DNA from: Thermosediminibacter litoriperuensis
GTDB lineage: Bacteria; Bacillota; Thermosediminibacteria; Thermosediminibacterales; Thermosediminibacteraceae
DNA: 64,000 nt
Assembly (NCBI RefSeq): GCF_008124715.1
Contig: NZ_VNHO01000007.1
Coordinates: forward strand, 1 to 64,000
Reading direction: 5' to 3'
The position numbers and the translations under genes are program-made. The notes under the pieces are model-generated. The model was not told where the DNA came from, ran no database searches, and saw nothing but the letters and a program-made list of their open reading frames with translations. Below are positions 25,162 to 34,029 of the stretch, in pieces; position 1 is the stretch's first letter, and every line of letters starts with the position of its first letter.

Positions 25162-25536
25162 ATGGAAGAAAGGAAAAATTCGAGCCCGGATTTATGCGAT
25201 GTATTTTGTATCGATGAAGAGAAAGTAAAAAACTTGATGGGGACCGTACCCCATATGGGGGATCTGGCGGAACTGTTTAAAGTACTGGCGGATGAAACCA
25301 GGGTCAAAATCGTGTACCTGCTTTCAAAGGAAGAGCTTTGCGTGTGCGATATTGCGGCCATACTGGGGATGACCATATCCAACGTATCCCATCACCTTCG
25401 AGTTCTCCGGGTGGCGCACCTGGTCAAATTCCGGAGGGAAGGGAAACAGGTGTATTATTCACTGGACGACGATCACGTAATTCAAATCATTAAAGAAGGT
25501 TTCGAACACGTAAACCACACGAGTCAGCGGCGGTGA
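25162..25536 (+). CDS. CadC/SmtB-type metal-sensing ArsR-family repressor
   Basis: The 124-residue winged-helix protein carries the alpha3N-type metal motif ELCVCDIA plus N-terminal CDVFC, as in CadC (Cd/Pb/Zn), and a C-terminal D-x-H-x10-H-x-x-H-like pattern (DDDHVIQIIKEGFEHVNH), the zinc site of alpha5 sensors. So both site types appear present. No metal efflux gene is adjacent, so its target is elsewhere or it is autoregulatory. An AGGTGA site precedes ATG 25162. Confidence 0.88.
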   Translation: MEERKNSSPDLCDVFCIDEEKVKNLMGTVPHMGDLAELFKVLADETRVKIVYLLSKEELCVCDIAAILGMTISNVSHHLRVLRVAHLVKFRREGKQVYYSLDDDHVIQIIKEGFEHVNHTSQRR

Positions 25537-25579
25537 TACCCTTTCGCTCATGGTATAATAAAAGCGGGAGGGATTTTTT

Positions 25580-27400
25580 ATGTTCAATCCCGAAAGAATA
25601 GAATCATTTCCGGAAAAACCCGGGGTCTATATAATGAAGGATAAAAACGGGAAAGTCATATACGTGGGAAAAGCCGTTTCATTGAAAAACCGGGTTAGAT
25701 CTTATTTTAAGGCAGGGGATAGCCTCCCTTCCAAAGTGAGTTCAATGGTTTCTCACATTGACGACATAGAGTATATCGTGACCGATTCCGAAGTGGAAGC
25801 GCTTATCCTGGAGTGCAACCTCATAAAATTTTACAAACCTAAGTACAACATCCTTCTAAAGGACGACAAGCAGTATCCTTACATCAAAATCACCTTGAAC
25901 GAGCCTTTCCCCAGAATTGAGGTGGTGCGGAAAATCAAAAAAGACGGCGCGCGGTATTTCGGGCCTTACGTCGACGCGGGAGCTATGAGGGAAGCAATAG
26001 ACGTTTTGAGAAAAATTTTTCCGGTTAGGAGCTGTAAAAAGGATTTAAGCCGGGTTCCCTTAAAAGAGCGGTCCTGCCTCAATTACCACATAAACCGGTG
26101 TCTTGCCCCCTGCCAGGGAAATCTGCAAAAAGGAGAATACGATGAATTAATTAAAAACGTCGTGATGTTTCTCGAAGGCAGACAGGAAGCGCTTCTTAAC
26201 TACCTGAGGCAAAAAATGGAACAAGCCGCCCAGGCCCTTGATTTCGAAACAGCGGCAGTTTATCGGAACCAGATTCAAGCCCTGGAAAAATTGCTGGAAA
26301 AACAAAAGATTGTGTCCACAGACATGGTTGACCAGGATGTCATAGCAATGACGCGCGGCTTTGATACGGCCTGCGTGATGGTGTTTTTTGTGCGGGAAGG
26401 AAAGCTTATAGAGCGGGAGCCCTTTATGTTAAAAAATACCGACGGTGCAGAAAGAAAGGAAATCCTGGCGTCTTTTGTTAAACAGTTTTACGACAACGCT
26501 TCTTTTATCCCAAAGGAGATCATCGTAGAAGAAGAAATAGATGACAGGGACACGATTGAAAGCTGGCTCTCCGGGAAAAAAGGCTCAAAAGTGAAGATAA
26601 CTATACCCAGGAGAGGAGAGAAAAAGCAGCTGGCTGAATTGGTGGCGGAAAATGCTAGGGCCTATCTGGAGCAGAGGGAAAGTGCTGAAGAGAGGGAGAG
26701 GATTAGAAACATAAAGGCGATGGAAGAGTTGAAAATATGCTTTGGCCTAAGAGATATTCCCAGGCGTATAGAGGCCTTCGACATTTCAAATATACAAGGG
26801 TACGAGTCGGTGGCTTCTATGGTGGTCTTCGAGGACGGCATGCCGAAAAAGGAGGACTACAGGAAGTTCAGGATTAAGACGGTTGAGGGCCCCAATGATT
26901 TTGAGAGTATAAAAGAAGCCGTTTCCAGGAGGTTCAAAAGGGGGCTTGAAGGCCACGAAAAGTTCAGGGATTTCCCCGACCTGCTCGTTATAGACGGGGG
27001 AAAGGGGCAATTAAGATACGCCCGGGAGGCCTTGAGAGAATTGAACCTGGATTATATTCCGACTATAGGCCTTGCGAAAGAATTTGAGCATATTTTTATC
27101 GAAGGCAAGGACGAGCCTATAATCCTGCCCTGCGATTCCCATGCTTTACAACTGCTTCAAAGGGTAAGGGACGAAGCTCACCGCTTTGCTTTAGCCTATC
27201 ACAGAAAACTGCGCACCAGGAGGAACTTGAAATCGGTTCTCGAAGATATACCCGGCATAGGAGAGGCGCGAAGAAAAGCTCTGCTTAAAGCCTTGGGGAG
27301 TCTGGAGGCTATAAAAAAAGCCACTCCGGAAGAATTGTCAAAGGTGCCTGGAATGAATAAAAAAGCCGCCCTGGCCGTATACGAGTATTTTCATAAATAA
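25580..27400 (+). CDS. uvrC: Excinuclease ABC subunit C
   Basis: The 606-residue nuclease makes both incisions in nucleotide excision repair with UvrAB. It has a GIY-YIG domain (PGVYIMKDKNGKVIYVGKA, 14-90), a UVR motif (about 200-235), the RNase H-like UvrC domain (DISNIQGYESVASMVVFEDG, LLVIDGGKGQL) and C-terminal helix-hairpin-helix motifs (IPGIGEARRKALL). Full length. GGGAGGG precedes ATG 25580. Confidence 0.97.
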   Translation: MFNPERIESFPEKPGVYIMKDKNGKVIYVGKAVSLKNRVRSYFKAGDSLPSKVSSMVSHIDDIEYIVTDSEVEALILECNLIKFYKPKYNILLKDDKQYPYIKITLNEPFPRIEVVRKIKKDGARYFGPYVDAGAMREAIDVLRKIFPVRSCKKDLSRVPLKERSCLNYHINRCLAPCQGNLQKGEYDELIKNVVMFLEGRQEALLNYLRQKMEQAAQALDFETAAVYRNQIQALEKLLEKQKIVSTDMVDQDVIAMTRGFDTACVMVFFVREGKLIEREPFMLKNTDGAERKEILASFVKQFYDNASFIPKEIIVEEEIDDRDTIESWLSGKKGSKVKITIPRRGEKKQLAELVAENARAYLEQRESAEERERIRNIKAMEELKICFGLRDIPRRIEAFDISNIQGYESVASMVVFEDGMPKKEDYRKFRIKTVEGPNDFESIKEAVSRRFKRGLEGHEKFRDFPDLLVIDGGKGQLRYAREALRELNLDYIPTIGLAKEFEHIFIEGKDEPIILPCDSHALQLLQRVRDEAHRFALAYHRKLRTRRNLKSVLEDIPGIGEARRKALLKALGSLEAIKKATPEELSKVPGMNKKAALAVYEYFHK

Positions 27401-27420
27401 CAAGGAGCATATCGGAGCCT

Positions 27421-27452
27421 AAAGAGCCTGACGCTACTGTCAGGCTCTTTTT
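27421..27452 (+). terminator. Terminator of uvrC
   Basis: A 12-bp perfect stem AAAGAGCCTGAC / GTCAGGCTCTTT with a 6-base loop continues into TTTTT. Confidence 0.9.
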
Positions 27453-27520
27453 ACAACAATGTTGAATAACCGGCATGTTTTGTGGAAAGATGATACCTGA
27501 ATTCCCTATAAAAACGAAAA

Positions 27521-27537
27521 TGGTACAGTTATTGCAT
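27521..27537 (+). promoter_or_regulatory. Sigma-54 promoter of the LevR-type regulator
   Basis: TGGTACAGTTATTGCAT has GG at 27522-27523 and GC at 27534-27535 with 10 bases between. It is 32 bases upstream of the start codon, so the sigma-54 activator gene may itself depend on sigma-54. Confidence 0.7.
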
Positions 27538-27568
27538 AAAATGTGAATTTAACGAGAGGTGGACGGGT

Positions 27569-30520
27569 ATGAAAGAACGTCTGATGGAGCTTATCAAAAA
27601 CGAAGATAAGAAAAACCCTTATACCGACGAACAGCTGGCTGCCATGCTGGGGGCAAGGCGCGACGAGGTGACTATCTTGAGGGGAGAGCTCAAAATCCCC
27701 GATTCTCGCGAAAGGCGCAAACCTCACCTGCTGAAAGCTATGGAAGAGGAGATGTTGAAAAACCCCGGCGTATCAGACAGGGAGCTGACAAGGCTCATTC
27801 AGAAACGCGGCTTTAACGTGTCCAGGTTTATAATTTCCCAGCTCCGCAGGGAATTGCCCGCAACAATTCAAAAACAAGTGCAGGAAACGCCTGAAAAAAA
27901 ATTTAAGGCTGGCTCCGAAAGTTCAACCGCTTTCGAGAGGATCATCGGTCACGACGGGAGTTTGAAGCCCCAGATCCAGCAGGCAAAAGCTGCCGTTCTT
28001 TATCCTCCCCACGGCCTTCATACCCTCATCCTGGGACCGACGGGCGTTGGCAAGAGCATTCTGGCGGAGGCCATGTACCACTATGCCATCGAAATCGGAA
28101 AACTTCCTCCGAACGCCCCCTTTGTGGTATTCAATTGTGCCGACTACGCCGAAAATCCGCAGCTTCTTTTATCCCAGCTGTTCGGCCATATCAAAGGCGC
28201 ATATACGGGGGCGGATTCATCAAAGGAGGGTCTGGTGGAAAAAGCCAACGGCGGCATACTGTTCCTGGACGAAGTACACCGCCTTCCTCCCGAGGGCCAG
28301 GAGATTCTGTACTACCTTATAGATAAGGGGAAGTTCAGACGCCTCGGCGAGACGGAGGCCTACCGCTCGGTAAATGTAATGATTATAGCCGCTACCACGG
28401 AAGATATCGAGTCCTCTTTGCTTTTGACTTTCAGGCGCAGGATCCCGATGATAATCGAGCTACCTTCTCTTTCGGCCAGACCCATATCCGAAAGATACGA
28501 GATAATAAAAGATTTTTTCAGGAAAGAGTCGGACCGGATAGGGGTAAAAATAAAAATCAGACAGGAGGCTCTGAGGGCTCTGCTGATGTACGATTGCCCG
28601 GGCAACATAGGACAGCTCAGGAGCGATATACAGGTGGCGTGTGCCAGAGGATTTTTGTCGTATATAGGAAACCAGCAGGATTTTATCGAGGTGGATCTGA
28701 TCGACCTGCCGGTACACGCCAGGAGGGGAATGCTGAAGGTTCAGTATCGAATACCGGAAATCGAAACGATTCTGAAAGGGGATCTTGTGGTAAACCCCGG
28801 CGAATCCAGCATTACGTTTTTGCCGAAGGAAGACCTGTATATTTTACCGGAGGAAATATACAGGTACATCGAAGAGAAATACCAGGAACTTCAGAACCAG
28901 GGCTTGAGCCAGGACGTCATCAACAGGGTTATAGGAGGGGAACTCGAGCTAAAATTCCAGCAACTGGTCAGACAGTTCGAGACAAAACATAAAATGCTGG
29001 ATAAAAAAGACCTGGAGGGCATCGTCGGTTCCCATATCGTCAATCTGGCGGAACAGATGGTCAGGATAGCCGAAAGAAAGCTGGGCAAGATGGACAACCA
29101 CCTATTTTACTGCCTGGCCATACACCTGAGCGCCACCCTTGATCGCATCCGGCAGGGCAAGCCCATCATCAACCCTCAGCTTGAAAAGGTCAAAAATGAA
29201 TACAGGCTGGAATACAGGGTTGCGAAGGAAATGGTGGAGATCGTCGAGTCGGCGACGGGATGTAAGATGCCGGAGGATGAAGTAGCTTTTGTAGCTATGT
29301 ATCTCCGGACTACAACTCATCCCATTGATTTAAAAACGGGAAGAGTAGGGGTGGTAGTACTAACTCACGGACATGTGGCTAAAGGTATGGTTGAAGTTGC
29401 CAACCGTCTCCTGGGGGTTAATCACGCCGTTGGCATAGAGATGGGTTTGGATGAAAAACCCGAGTCAGCTCTTCACAAAACTATGGAAGTGGTTAAAGAA
29501 ATCGATGAAGGTAAGGGTGTGTTACTTTTAGTCGATATGGGTTCTCTTGTAACTTTTGGGGAAATAATCACCCAAAAGACCGGAATACCAACGCGGACCA
29601 TGGGACGAGTTGATACCGTAATGGTTCTTGAGGCAGTTAGGAGAGCCATTCTACCCGATACTAATTTGGATGATATAGTAAAGAATATAGAAAAACACGA
29701 AATTGAAATAGGCAGGTATATGCCTGATCTAACAGTTCAAGAAGGGGATAAACGTGTTCTTCTAACCGTTTGTATAACTGGGGAGGGGACAGCGGTTAAA
29801 TTAAAAGAGCTTATTAAAAAGATGGTGCCAGATGTTTCTGAGAGAGCCGATATAATTCCTGTTGGCGCGATAGCGAATGAAGACATTAGACAAAAAATTA
29901 CTAGAATAAAATCAGTAAGAAAAGTGGCAGCAATAGTGGGGACTATAAACCCCGATGATAAAGATATTCCTTTCATTCCTTTAGAAGAATTAATCAGCGG
30001 TAGGGCAATTGATAAAATAAGAAGAATATTAGGATTAAGAGGCTTCTCCGATGCGTTAAGAAACGAGTCATTCGGGGTTCTACCTTTTGCGGATATTTTT
30101 CATGAGGATTTAATCATTATTACCGATGGTTTCAATGTAAAAAATGACGTTTTAGATGGTCTTGGAAATCTTTTGGTAACATGTGGTTATGTCAATGAGA
30201 AATTTTTGTTGGACGTATATAGAAGAGAGGTTATGGGACCAACCTTTATGAAAAATAAAGTTGCTATACCTCACGGCACCCCTGAAAATGTTATAAAACC
30301 TGCTGTAGCCATAGCGATTTTAAAACACCCCATAGAATGGTCACCTGAAAAAGAGGCAGAAATTGTGTTGATGATAGCATTAAAGGAAAACTCAGTAGAA
30401 ATTTTACGAGGTTTATATAAAATCATTGAAGATGCCGAGTTTATTGCCAAAGTCAAGACTTTAAAAGATCCTACCATAGTTAAAGAAGTATTTTTAGAAT
30501 ATATGCTGGGTATAAACTAA
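27569..30520 (+). CDS. LevR-type sigma-54 activator with PTS domains
   Basis: The 983-residue regulator has an N-terminal HTH region (1-110), a sigma-54 AAA domain with Walker A GPTGVGKS (about 155) and GAYTGA loop (about 209), one PRD (about 430-565, with His in LAIHLSATLDRI; the second PRD histidine position reads MY), an EIIA-mannose-like domain (about 590-715, LTHGHVAKGM), a Rossmann/EIIB-like linker (720-825) and a C-terminal EIIA fructose-type domain (830-983, VAIPHGTPENV). PTS phosphorylation of these histidines would control activation of the galactitol-type PTS that follows. The usual LevR C-terminal PRD is replaced here by an EIIA. Base composition changes abruptly near 29300. Confidence 0.92.
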   Translation: MKERLMELIKNEDKKNPYTDEQLAAMLGARRDEVTILRGELKIPDSRERRKPHLLKAMEEEMLKNPGVSDRELTRLIQKRGFNVSRFIISQLRRELPATIQKQVQETPEKKFKAGSESSTAFERIIGHDGSLKPQIQQAKAAVLYPPHGLHTLILGPTGVGKSILAEAMYHYAIEIGKLPPNAPFVVFNCADYAENPQLLLSQLFGHIKGAYTGADSSKEGLVEKANGGILFLDEVHRLPPEGQEILYYLIDKGKFRRLGETEAYRSVNVMIIAATTEDIESSLLLTFRRRIPMIIELPSLSARPISERYEIIKDFFRKESDRIGVKIKIRQEALRALLMYDCPGNIGQLRSDIQVACARGFLSYIGNQQDFIEVDLIDLPVHARRGMLKVQYRIPEIETILKGDLVVNPGESSITFLPKEDLYILPEEIYRYIEEKYQELQNQGLSQDVINRVIGGELELKFQQLVRQFETKHKMLDKKDLEGIVGSHIVNLAEQMVRIAERKLGKMDNHLFYCLAIHLSATLDRIRQGKPIINPQLEKVKNEYRLEYRVAKEMVEIVESATGCKMPEDEVAFVAMYLRTTTHPIDLKTGRVGVVVLTHGHVAKGMVEVANRLLGVNHAVGIEMGLDEKPESALHKTMEVVKEIDEGKGVLLLVDMGSLVTFGEIITQKTGIPTRTMGRVDTVMVLEAVRRAILPDTNLDDIVKNIEKHEIEIGRYMPDLTVQEGDKRVLLTVCITGEGTAVKLKELIKKMVPDVSERADIIPVGAIANEDIRQKITRIKSVRKVAAIVGTINPDDKDIPFIPLEELISGRAIDKIRRILGLRGFSDALRNESFGVLPFADIFHEDLIIITDGFNVKNDVLDGLGNLLVTCGYVNEKFLLDVYRREVMGPTFMKNKVAIPHGTPENVIKPAVAIAILKHPIEWSPEKEAEIVLMIALKENSVEILRGLYKIIEDAEFIAKVKTLKDPTIVKEVFLEYMLGIN

Positions 30521-30535
30521 ATTGATACGTTTTGT

Positions 30536-30551
30536 TGGAATGAAATTTGCT
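30536..30551 (+). promoter_or_regulatory. Sigma-54 promoter of the galactitol-type PTS operon
   Basis: TTGGAATGAAATTTGCT places GG at 30537-30538 and GC at 30549-30550, 10 bases apart, 70 bases before the EIIA start codon. This fits activation by the adjacent LevR-type protein. Confidence 0.7.
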
Positions 30552-30620
30552 TTAATTTATTTGGAGGAATTTGTGAGAAATAAAATTGAATTTCAAACTT
30601 ATTTCGAGGAGGCAAAATAA

Positions 30621-31103
30621 ATGCCGGAATTCAACTTATTAAATGTAGATTTAATCGAAACAGATTTAGAAGCTAAAAATAAGGAAGAAGTCATCGAAAG
30701 CCTGGCGAAACTGTTAATTGCTAAGGGATACGTTAAAGATAGCTATCTGGGGGCTATTTTAGAGAGGGAAAAGATTTTTCCGACCGGTCTTCCAACCGAA
30801 GGTGTTGGAGTAGCTATACCTCATGCTGATTTGAACCATGTTTTAATGCCCGGAATCGCGCTAGCAATATTGAAGAATCCTGTAAAATTCAATGTCATGG
30901 GGAACACTGCAGAAGAAGTCGATGTAAAATTAGTGTTTATGCTGGCTATAAACGAGCCTAAAATGCAGGTAAATTTGCTGAAAAATCTTGTCTCAATGTT
31001 TCAAGATAAAAAATTACTTTTGATGTTGTCAAATATGACGAGCAAAGATAGAATAATATCACTTTTGGCACCATTAATAAGCTTAAACCCACCAAAATCA
31101 TGA
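30621..31103 (+). CDS. PTS EIIA component, fructose/galactitol-type
   Basis: The 160-residue EIIA_2 domain protein accepts phosphate from HPr on the histidine of VAIPHADLNHV and passes it to EIIB. GAGGAGGC precedes ATG 30621. The EIIA domain is homologous to the C-terminal domain of the upstream regulator, sharing the IPHG/IPHA and LAILKNPV / IAILKHPI motifs. First gene of an A-B-C PTS operon; sugar specificity is galactitol-like by family only. Confidence 0.9.
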   Translation: MPEFNLLNVDLIETDLEAKNKEEVIESLAKLLIAKGYVKDSYLGAILEREKIFPTGLPTEGVGVAIPHADLNHVLMPGIALAILKNPVKFNVMGNTAEEVDVKLVFMLAINEPKMQVNLLKNLVSMFQDKKLLLMLSNMTSKDRIISLLAPLISLNPPKS

Positions 31104-31212
31104 TTCAAACGTTTATAATTTCCCAAGTTAAAAAATTGGGAAAACGGAGGTGTTATATTTTATAAAAAATTAAATTTTAACGCGAAAGATTAAACAGGGA
31201 GGAGATACGTTG

Positions 31213-31497
31213 ATGAAGACCAAAAGAATAATCGTGGCATGTGGCACGGGAATCGCAACTTCGACAGTTGTGGCAGACAAGATATCTGAAGCATGTAAGA
31301 AGGAGGGGATCAATGCCAGTATTATTCAATGTAAAATAACTGAACTTAGAAGCTATGCTGATGGGGCCGATTTAATTGTAACAACCACTATTCTAAAGGA
31401 TAAATACAATATTCCGGTAATAAATGGACTTTCTTTTATTACAGGTATAGGTGAAGAGAAAGCAATTCAGGAAATAATCAATGAATTGAAAAAGTAA
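31213..31497 (+). CDS. PTS EIIB component, galactitol-type
   Basis: The 94-residue protein begins KRIIVACGTGIATSTVVADK, with the phospho-accepting cysteine in ACGTGIATS as in GatB. ATG 31213 has GGGAGGAG at spacing 8; TTG 31210 is an alternative. The 109-base gap after the EIIA gene holds a small TCCCAA/TTGGGA hairpin and A+T-rich sequence. Confidence 0.9.
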   Translation: MKTKRIIVACGTGIATSTVVADKISEACKKEGINASIIQCKITELRSYADGADLIVTTTILKDKYNIPVINGLSFITGIGEEKAIQEIINELKK

Positions 31498-31516
31498 TTT
31501 AAAAGGGGGTTATCAA

Positions 31517-32770
31517 ATGTCGATTATCAAGTTTATCCTTGATCTAGGCGCTGTGGTGATGCTTCCTGTAATAATTTTTATATTGGGCTTAATCCTTGGG
31601 GAAAAGCCGGGGAAGTCCTTTAGAGCAGGCATAACAATTGGTATAGGGTTTATTGGTATCAATCTGGTTATTGGTCTCTTGGTTAACAACCTTGGGCCTG
31701 CTGCAAAAGCTATGGTGGAGAATATGGGAGTCAAACTCGACGTTGTAGATGTTGGTTGGCCAGCGGCTGCTGCCATTGCTTTTGCTTCAAAGGTTGGCGC
31801 CTTTGTAATACCAATTGGCCTTCTTGTAAATATAATAATGCTTGCTACCAAAACCACTAAAACCGTTAATGTAGATTTATGGAATTACTGGCATTTTGCC
31901 TTTACAGGTGCTCTTGTAACCGCCGCTACGGGAAGTCTGCCGTTAGGTATGCTGGCTGCCGCTATTAATGCTGCTATTGTTTTAAAACTAGGTGATTGGA
32001 CCGCACCTATGGTGCAGGATTTTTATGGCCTACCAGGTATATCATTACCTCACGGATTTTCCGCAGCATATGTTCCCATTGCTATACCATTAAATAAACT
32101 GATCGATAAAATACCTGTTATAAATAAAATTGAGGCTGACCCTGAACATATAAGTAAAAAATTCGGAGTTTTTGGAGAACCTGTGGTAATGGGCCTGGTT
32201 TTGGGTATAATCCTCGGGTTGCTGGCAAAGTACGATGCAAAAGCTACGTTGAACCTCGGTATGTCAATGGCAGGTGTCATGTTCTTAATGCCTAGAATGG
32301 TAAGAATCCTTATGGAGGGACTTATACCTGTTTCCGAAGCAGCTAAAACTTTCATGCAAAAGAGATTTGCGGGTAAAGAGTTTTATATAGGTTTGGATTC
32401 CGCGGTTGCTATCGGGCATCCCGCTGCTATAGCAACTGCGTTGATCCTCGTTCCTATTACGATATTTTTAGCTTTGATTATTCCGGGGAATAGAGTTTTA
32501 CCTTTTGGTGACCTGGCTACAATACCTTTTATGGTAGCAATGGTAGCGCCTATTGCCCGGGGAAATGTATTCAGATCAGTCATCATTGGCGCTATAGTAA
32601 TAGCTGTTGGATTATTAATCGCTACCAATGTGTCTCCCCTGCACACCCAAGCGGCTATCGACGCAGCCTTTAAATTCCCTGAAGGTGCTTCAAATATCTC
32701 AAGTATTTGCGATGGTGCTAACCCTCTGACCTGGGTTTTGCTGAAAATTATACAGCTATTTGGTCGATAA
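31517..32770 (+). CDS. PTS EIIC component, galactitol-type permease
   Basis: This 417-residue membrane protein has about ten hydrophobic helices and GatC-like features (MPVIIFILGLILGEKPGKSF, then VDVGWPAAAAIAFASKVGAF). It translocates and phosphorylates a polyol or sugar with the two preceding subunits. AAGGGGG precedes ATG 31517. No catabolic dehydrogenase or aldolase follows, so the substrate cannot be set from context; galactitol, arabitol or a related polyol are candidates. Confidence 0.9.
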   Translation: MSIIKFILDLGAVVMLPVIIFILGLILGEKPGKSFRAGITIGIGFIGINLVIGLLVNNLGPAAKAMVENMGVKLDVVDVGWPAAAAIAFASKVGAFVIPIGLLVNIIMLATKTTKTVNVDLWNYWHFAFTGALVTAATGSLPLGMLAAAINAAIVLKLGDWTAPMVQDFYGLPGISLPHGFSAAYVPIAIPLNKLIDKIPVINKIEADPEHISKKFGVFGEPVVMGLVLGIILGLLAKYDAKATLNLGMSMAGVMFLMPRMVRILMEGLIPVSEAAKTFMQKRFAGKEFYIGLDSAVAIGHPAAIATALILVPITIFLALIIPGNRVLPFGDLATIPFMVAMVAPIARGNVFRSVIIGAIVIAVGLLIATNVSPLHTQAAIDAAFKFPEGASNISSICDGANPLTWVLLKIIQLFGR

Positions 32771-32795
32771 AAATGAAAAACAATCTTTTATACAG

Positions 32796-32823
32796 GCTTG
32801 CCTTTAATGGCAAGCTTTTTTTT
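32796..32823 (+). terminator. Terminator of the galactitol-type PTS operon
   Basis: Stem GCTTGCC / GGCAAGC with loop TTTAAT is followed by eight or more T. The 140 bases beyond it, to the ldh stop, show no convincing gene. Confidence 0.9.
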
Positions 32824-32962
32824 GGGGGAGGTGTCGTGGTCTATGCTGCTGGCGATAGTATAATTTGCCGAAATCCGAAAAGAAATTGACCAGCAGTTAC
32901 AGCAGGGAAAAACGCTTTAGAGGTAATGCGCAGGTGATACTATTTGAAAAATATAAGAAAAG

Positions 32963-33904
32963 TTACACTGTTAATGACATCAACCGGTCGATATACTTTT
33001 TTATAACTTCCGCTGAATTCTGTAAAGCCTCTTTTTCTGCGGGTGAAAGAGGCGGCACAAGCACTTTGTCAACTCCGTTTCTGTTGACCACACACGGGAG
33101 GCTTAAGAAGACATCCTCGATTTCATCCAGGCACCGGACGTACGTCGATACCGTAAGTATCGAATTTTCATCCCTCAGAATGCTTTTTACTATTTTTGCA
33201 ATCGCCAGGGCAACGGCAAAGCTCGTTGCTCCTTTTTTTTCGATAACTTTGTAAGCCGAATATTTTACCTCCCGCTCTATCTCCTGCTTAATGGCTGGAT
33301 CGAAGTTTTTTATATAAGTCGCGCAGAATTCGTCAAATTTTATTCCCATGATGTTGGTAAGGCTCCAGGCGGCCACCTGGGAATCCCCATGTTCCCCTAT
33401 TATATAAGCGTGGATGTTGCGGGCATCGACGTTAAGCTTTTTGCTCAACGCGGCTCTGAATCTCGAACTGTCCAGGACTGTTCCCGAACCTATGACCCTG
33501 TTTTCCGGAAAGCCGGAGAGTTTTAAAGTGATGTAGGAGAGGACGTCCACAGGGTTCGTAACCACCAGCAGGATGCAGTTTTCGCTGTTTTCTACAATCT
33601 TGGGCACTATGTCCCTGAATACTTTAAAATTCTTACTGGCGAGGTCGAGCCTGGTTTTACCCCTGGAGATGCTCGGTCCTGCTGAGATTATGACTATACT
33701 GGCATCTTTCAGATCACGGTAATCGCCGGTGTAAATCTCGATAGGGCTCACAAAGGACATGGAGTGAATAAGGTCGAGGGCTTCGCCTTCAGCCTTATCC
33801 CTATTTATATCTATCAGTACCATTTCCGATACAATTCCCTGCAGCATGAGAGCAAAAGCGGCGGTTGAACCCACATATCCCGTTCCAATAATACCGATCT
33901 TCAA
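32963..33904 (-). CDS. L-lactate dehydrogenase-family NAD enzyme, altered substrate loop
   Basis: The 313-residue enzyme has the LDH fold signature: GIIGTGYVGSTAAFAL, VVTNPVDVLSY and the catalytic GEHGDSQ histidine. The substrate loop reads AGPSISRGKTRLDL where lactate dehydrogenases have A-G-x-x-Q-K-P-G-E-T-R-L-D-L, so the specificity glutamine is Ile79 and the following Lys-Pro is Ser-Arg, while the catalytic-loop Arg (R85) is kept. Substrates other than pyruvate are possible. It starts at TTG 33904 with GGGGGAGAT upstream and stands alone, divergent from the xylose cluster. Confidence 0.85.
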   Translation of the reverse strand: MKIGIIGTGYVGSTAAFALMLQGIVSEMVLIDINRDKAEGEALDLIHSMSFVSPIEIYTGDYRDLKDASIVIISAGPSISRGKTRLDLASKNFKVFRDIVPKIVENSENCILLVVTNPVDVLSYITLKLSGFPENRVIGSGTVLDSSRFRAALSKKLNVDARNIHAYIIGEHGDSQVAAWSLTNIMGIKFDEFCATYIKNFDPAIKQEIEREVKYSAYKVIEKKGATSFAVALAIAKIVKSILRDENSILTVSTYVRCLDEIEDVFLSLPCVVNRNGVDKVLVPPLSPAEKEALQNSAEVIKKYIDRLMSLTV

Positions 33905-34029
33905 AATTATCTCCCCCTCTTCATATTCTAAACTTTATTTTTCCGAAATCACGGTAAATTATTAATCTGAAAGGATTTTACGTTTTTTGGCAGAAATATT
34001 ATATAAGAGTTCAGAAAAGGAGTTATCCC

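Noticed and set aside
32824-32962. Possible gene remnant between the PTS operon and ldh (a short frame encoding AEIRKEIDQQLQQGKTL)
   Set aside because: The frame is only about 17 codons before a stop, is preceded by another stop, and no family could be recognised.
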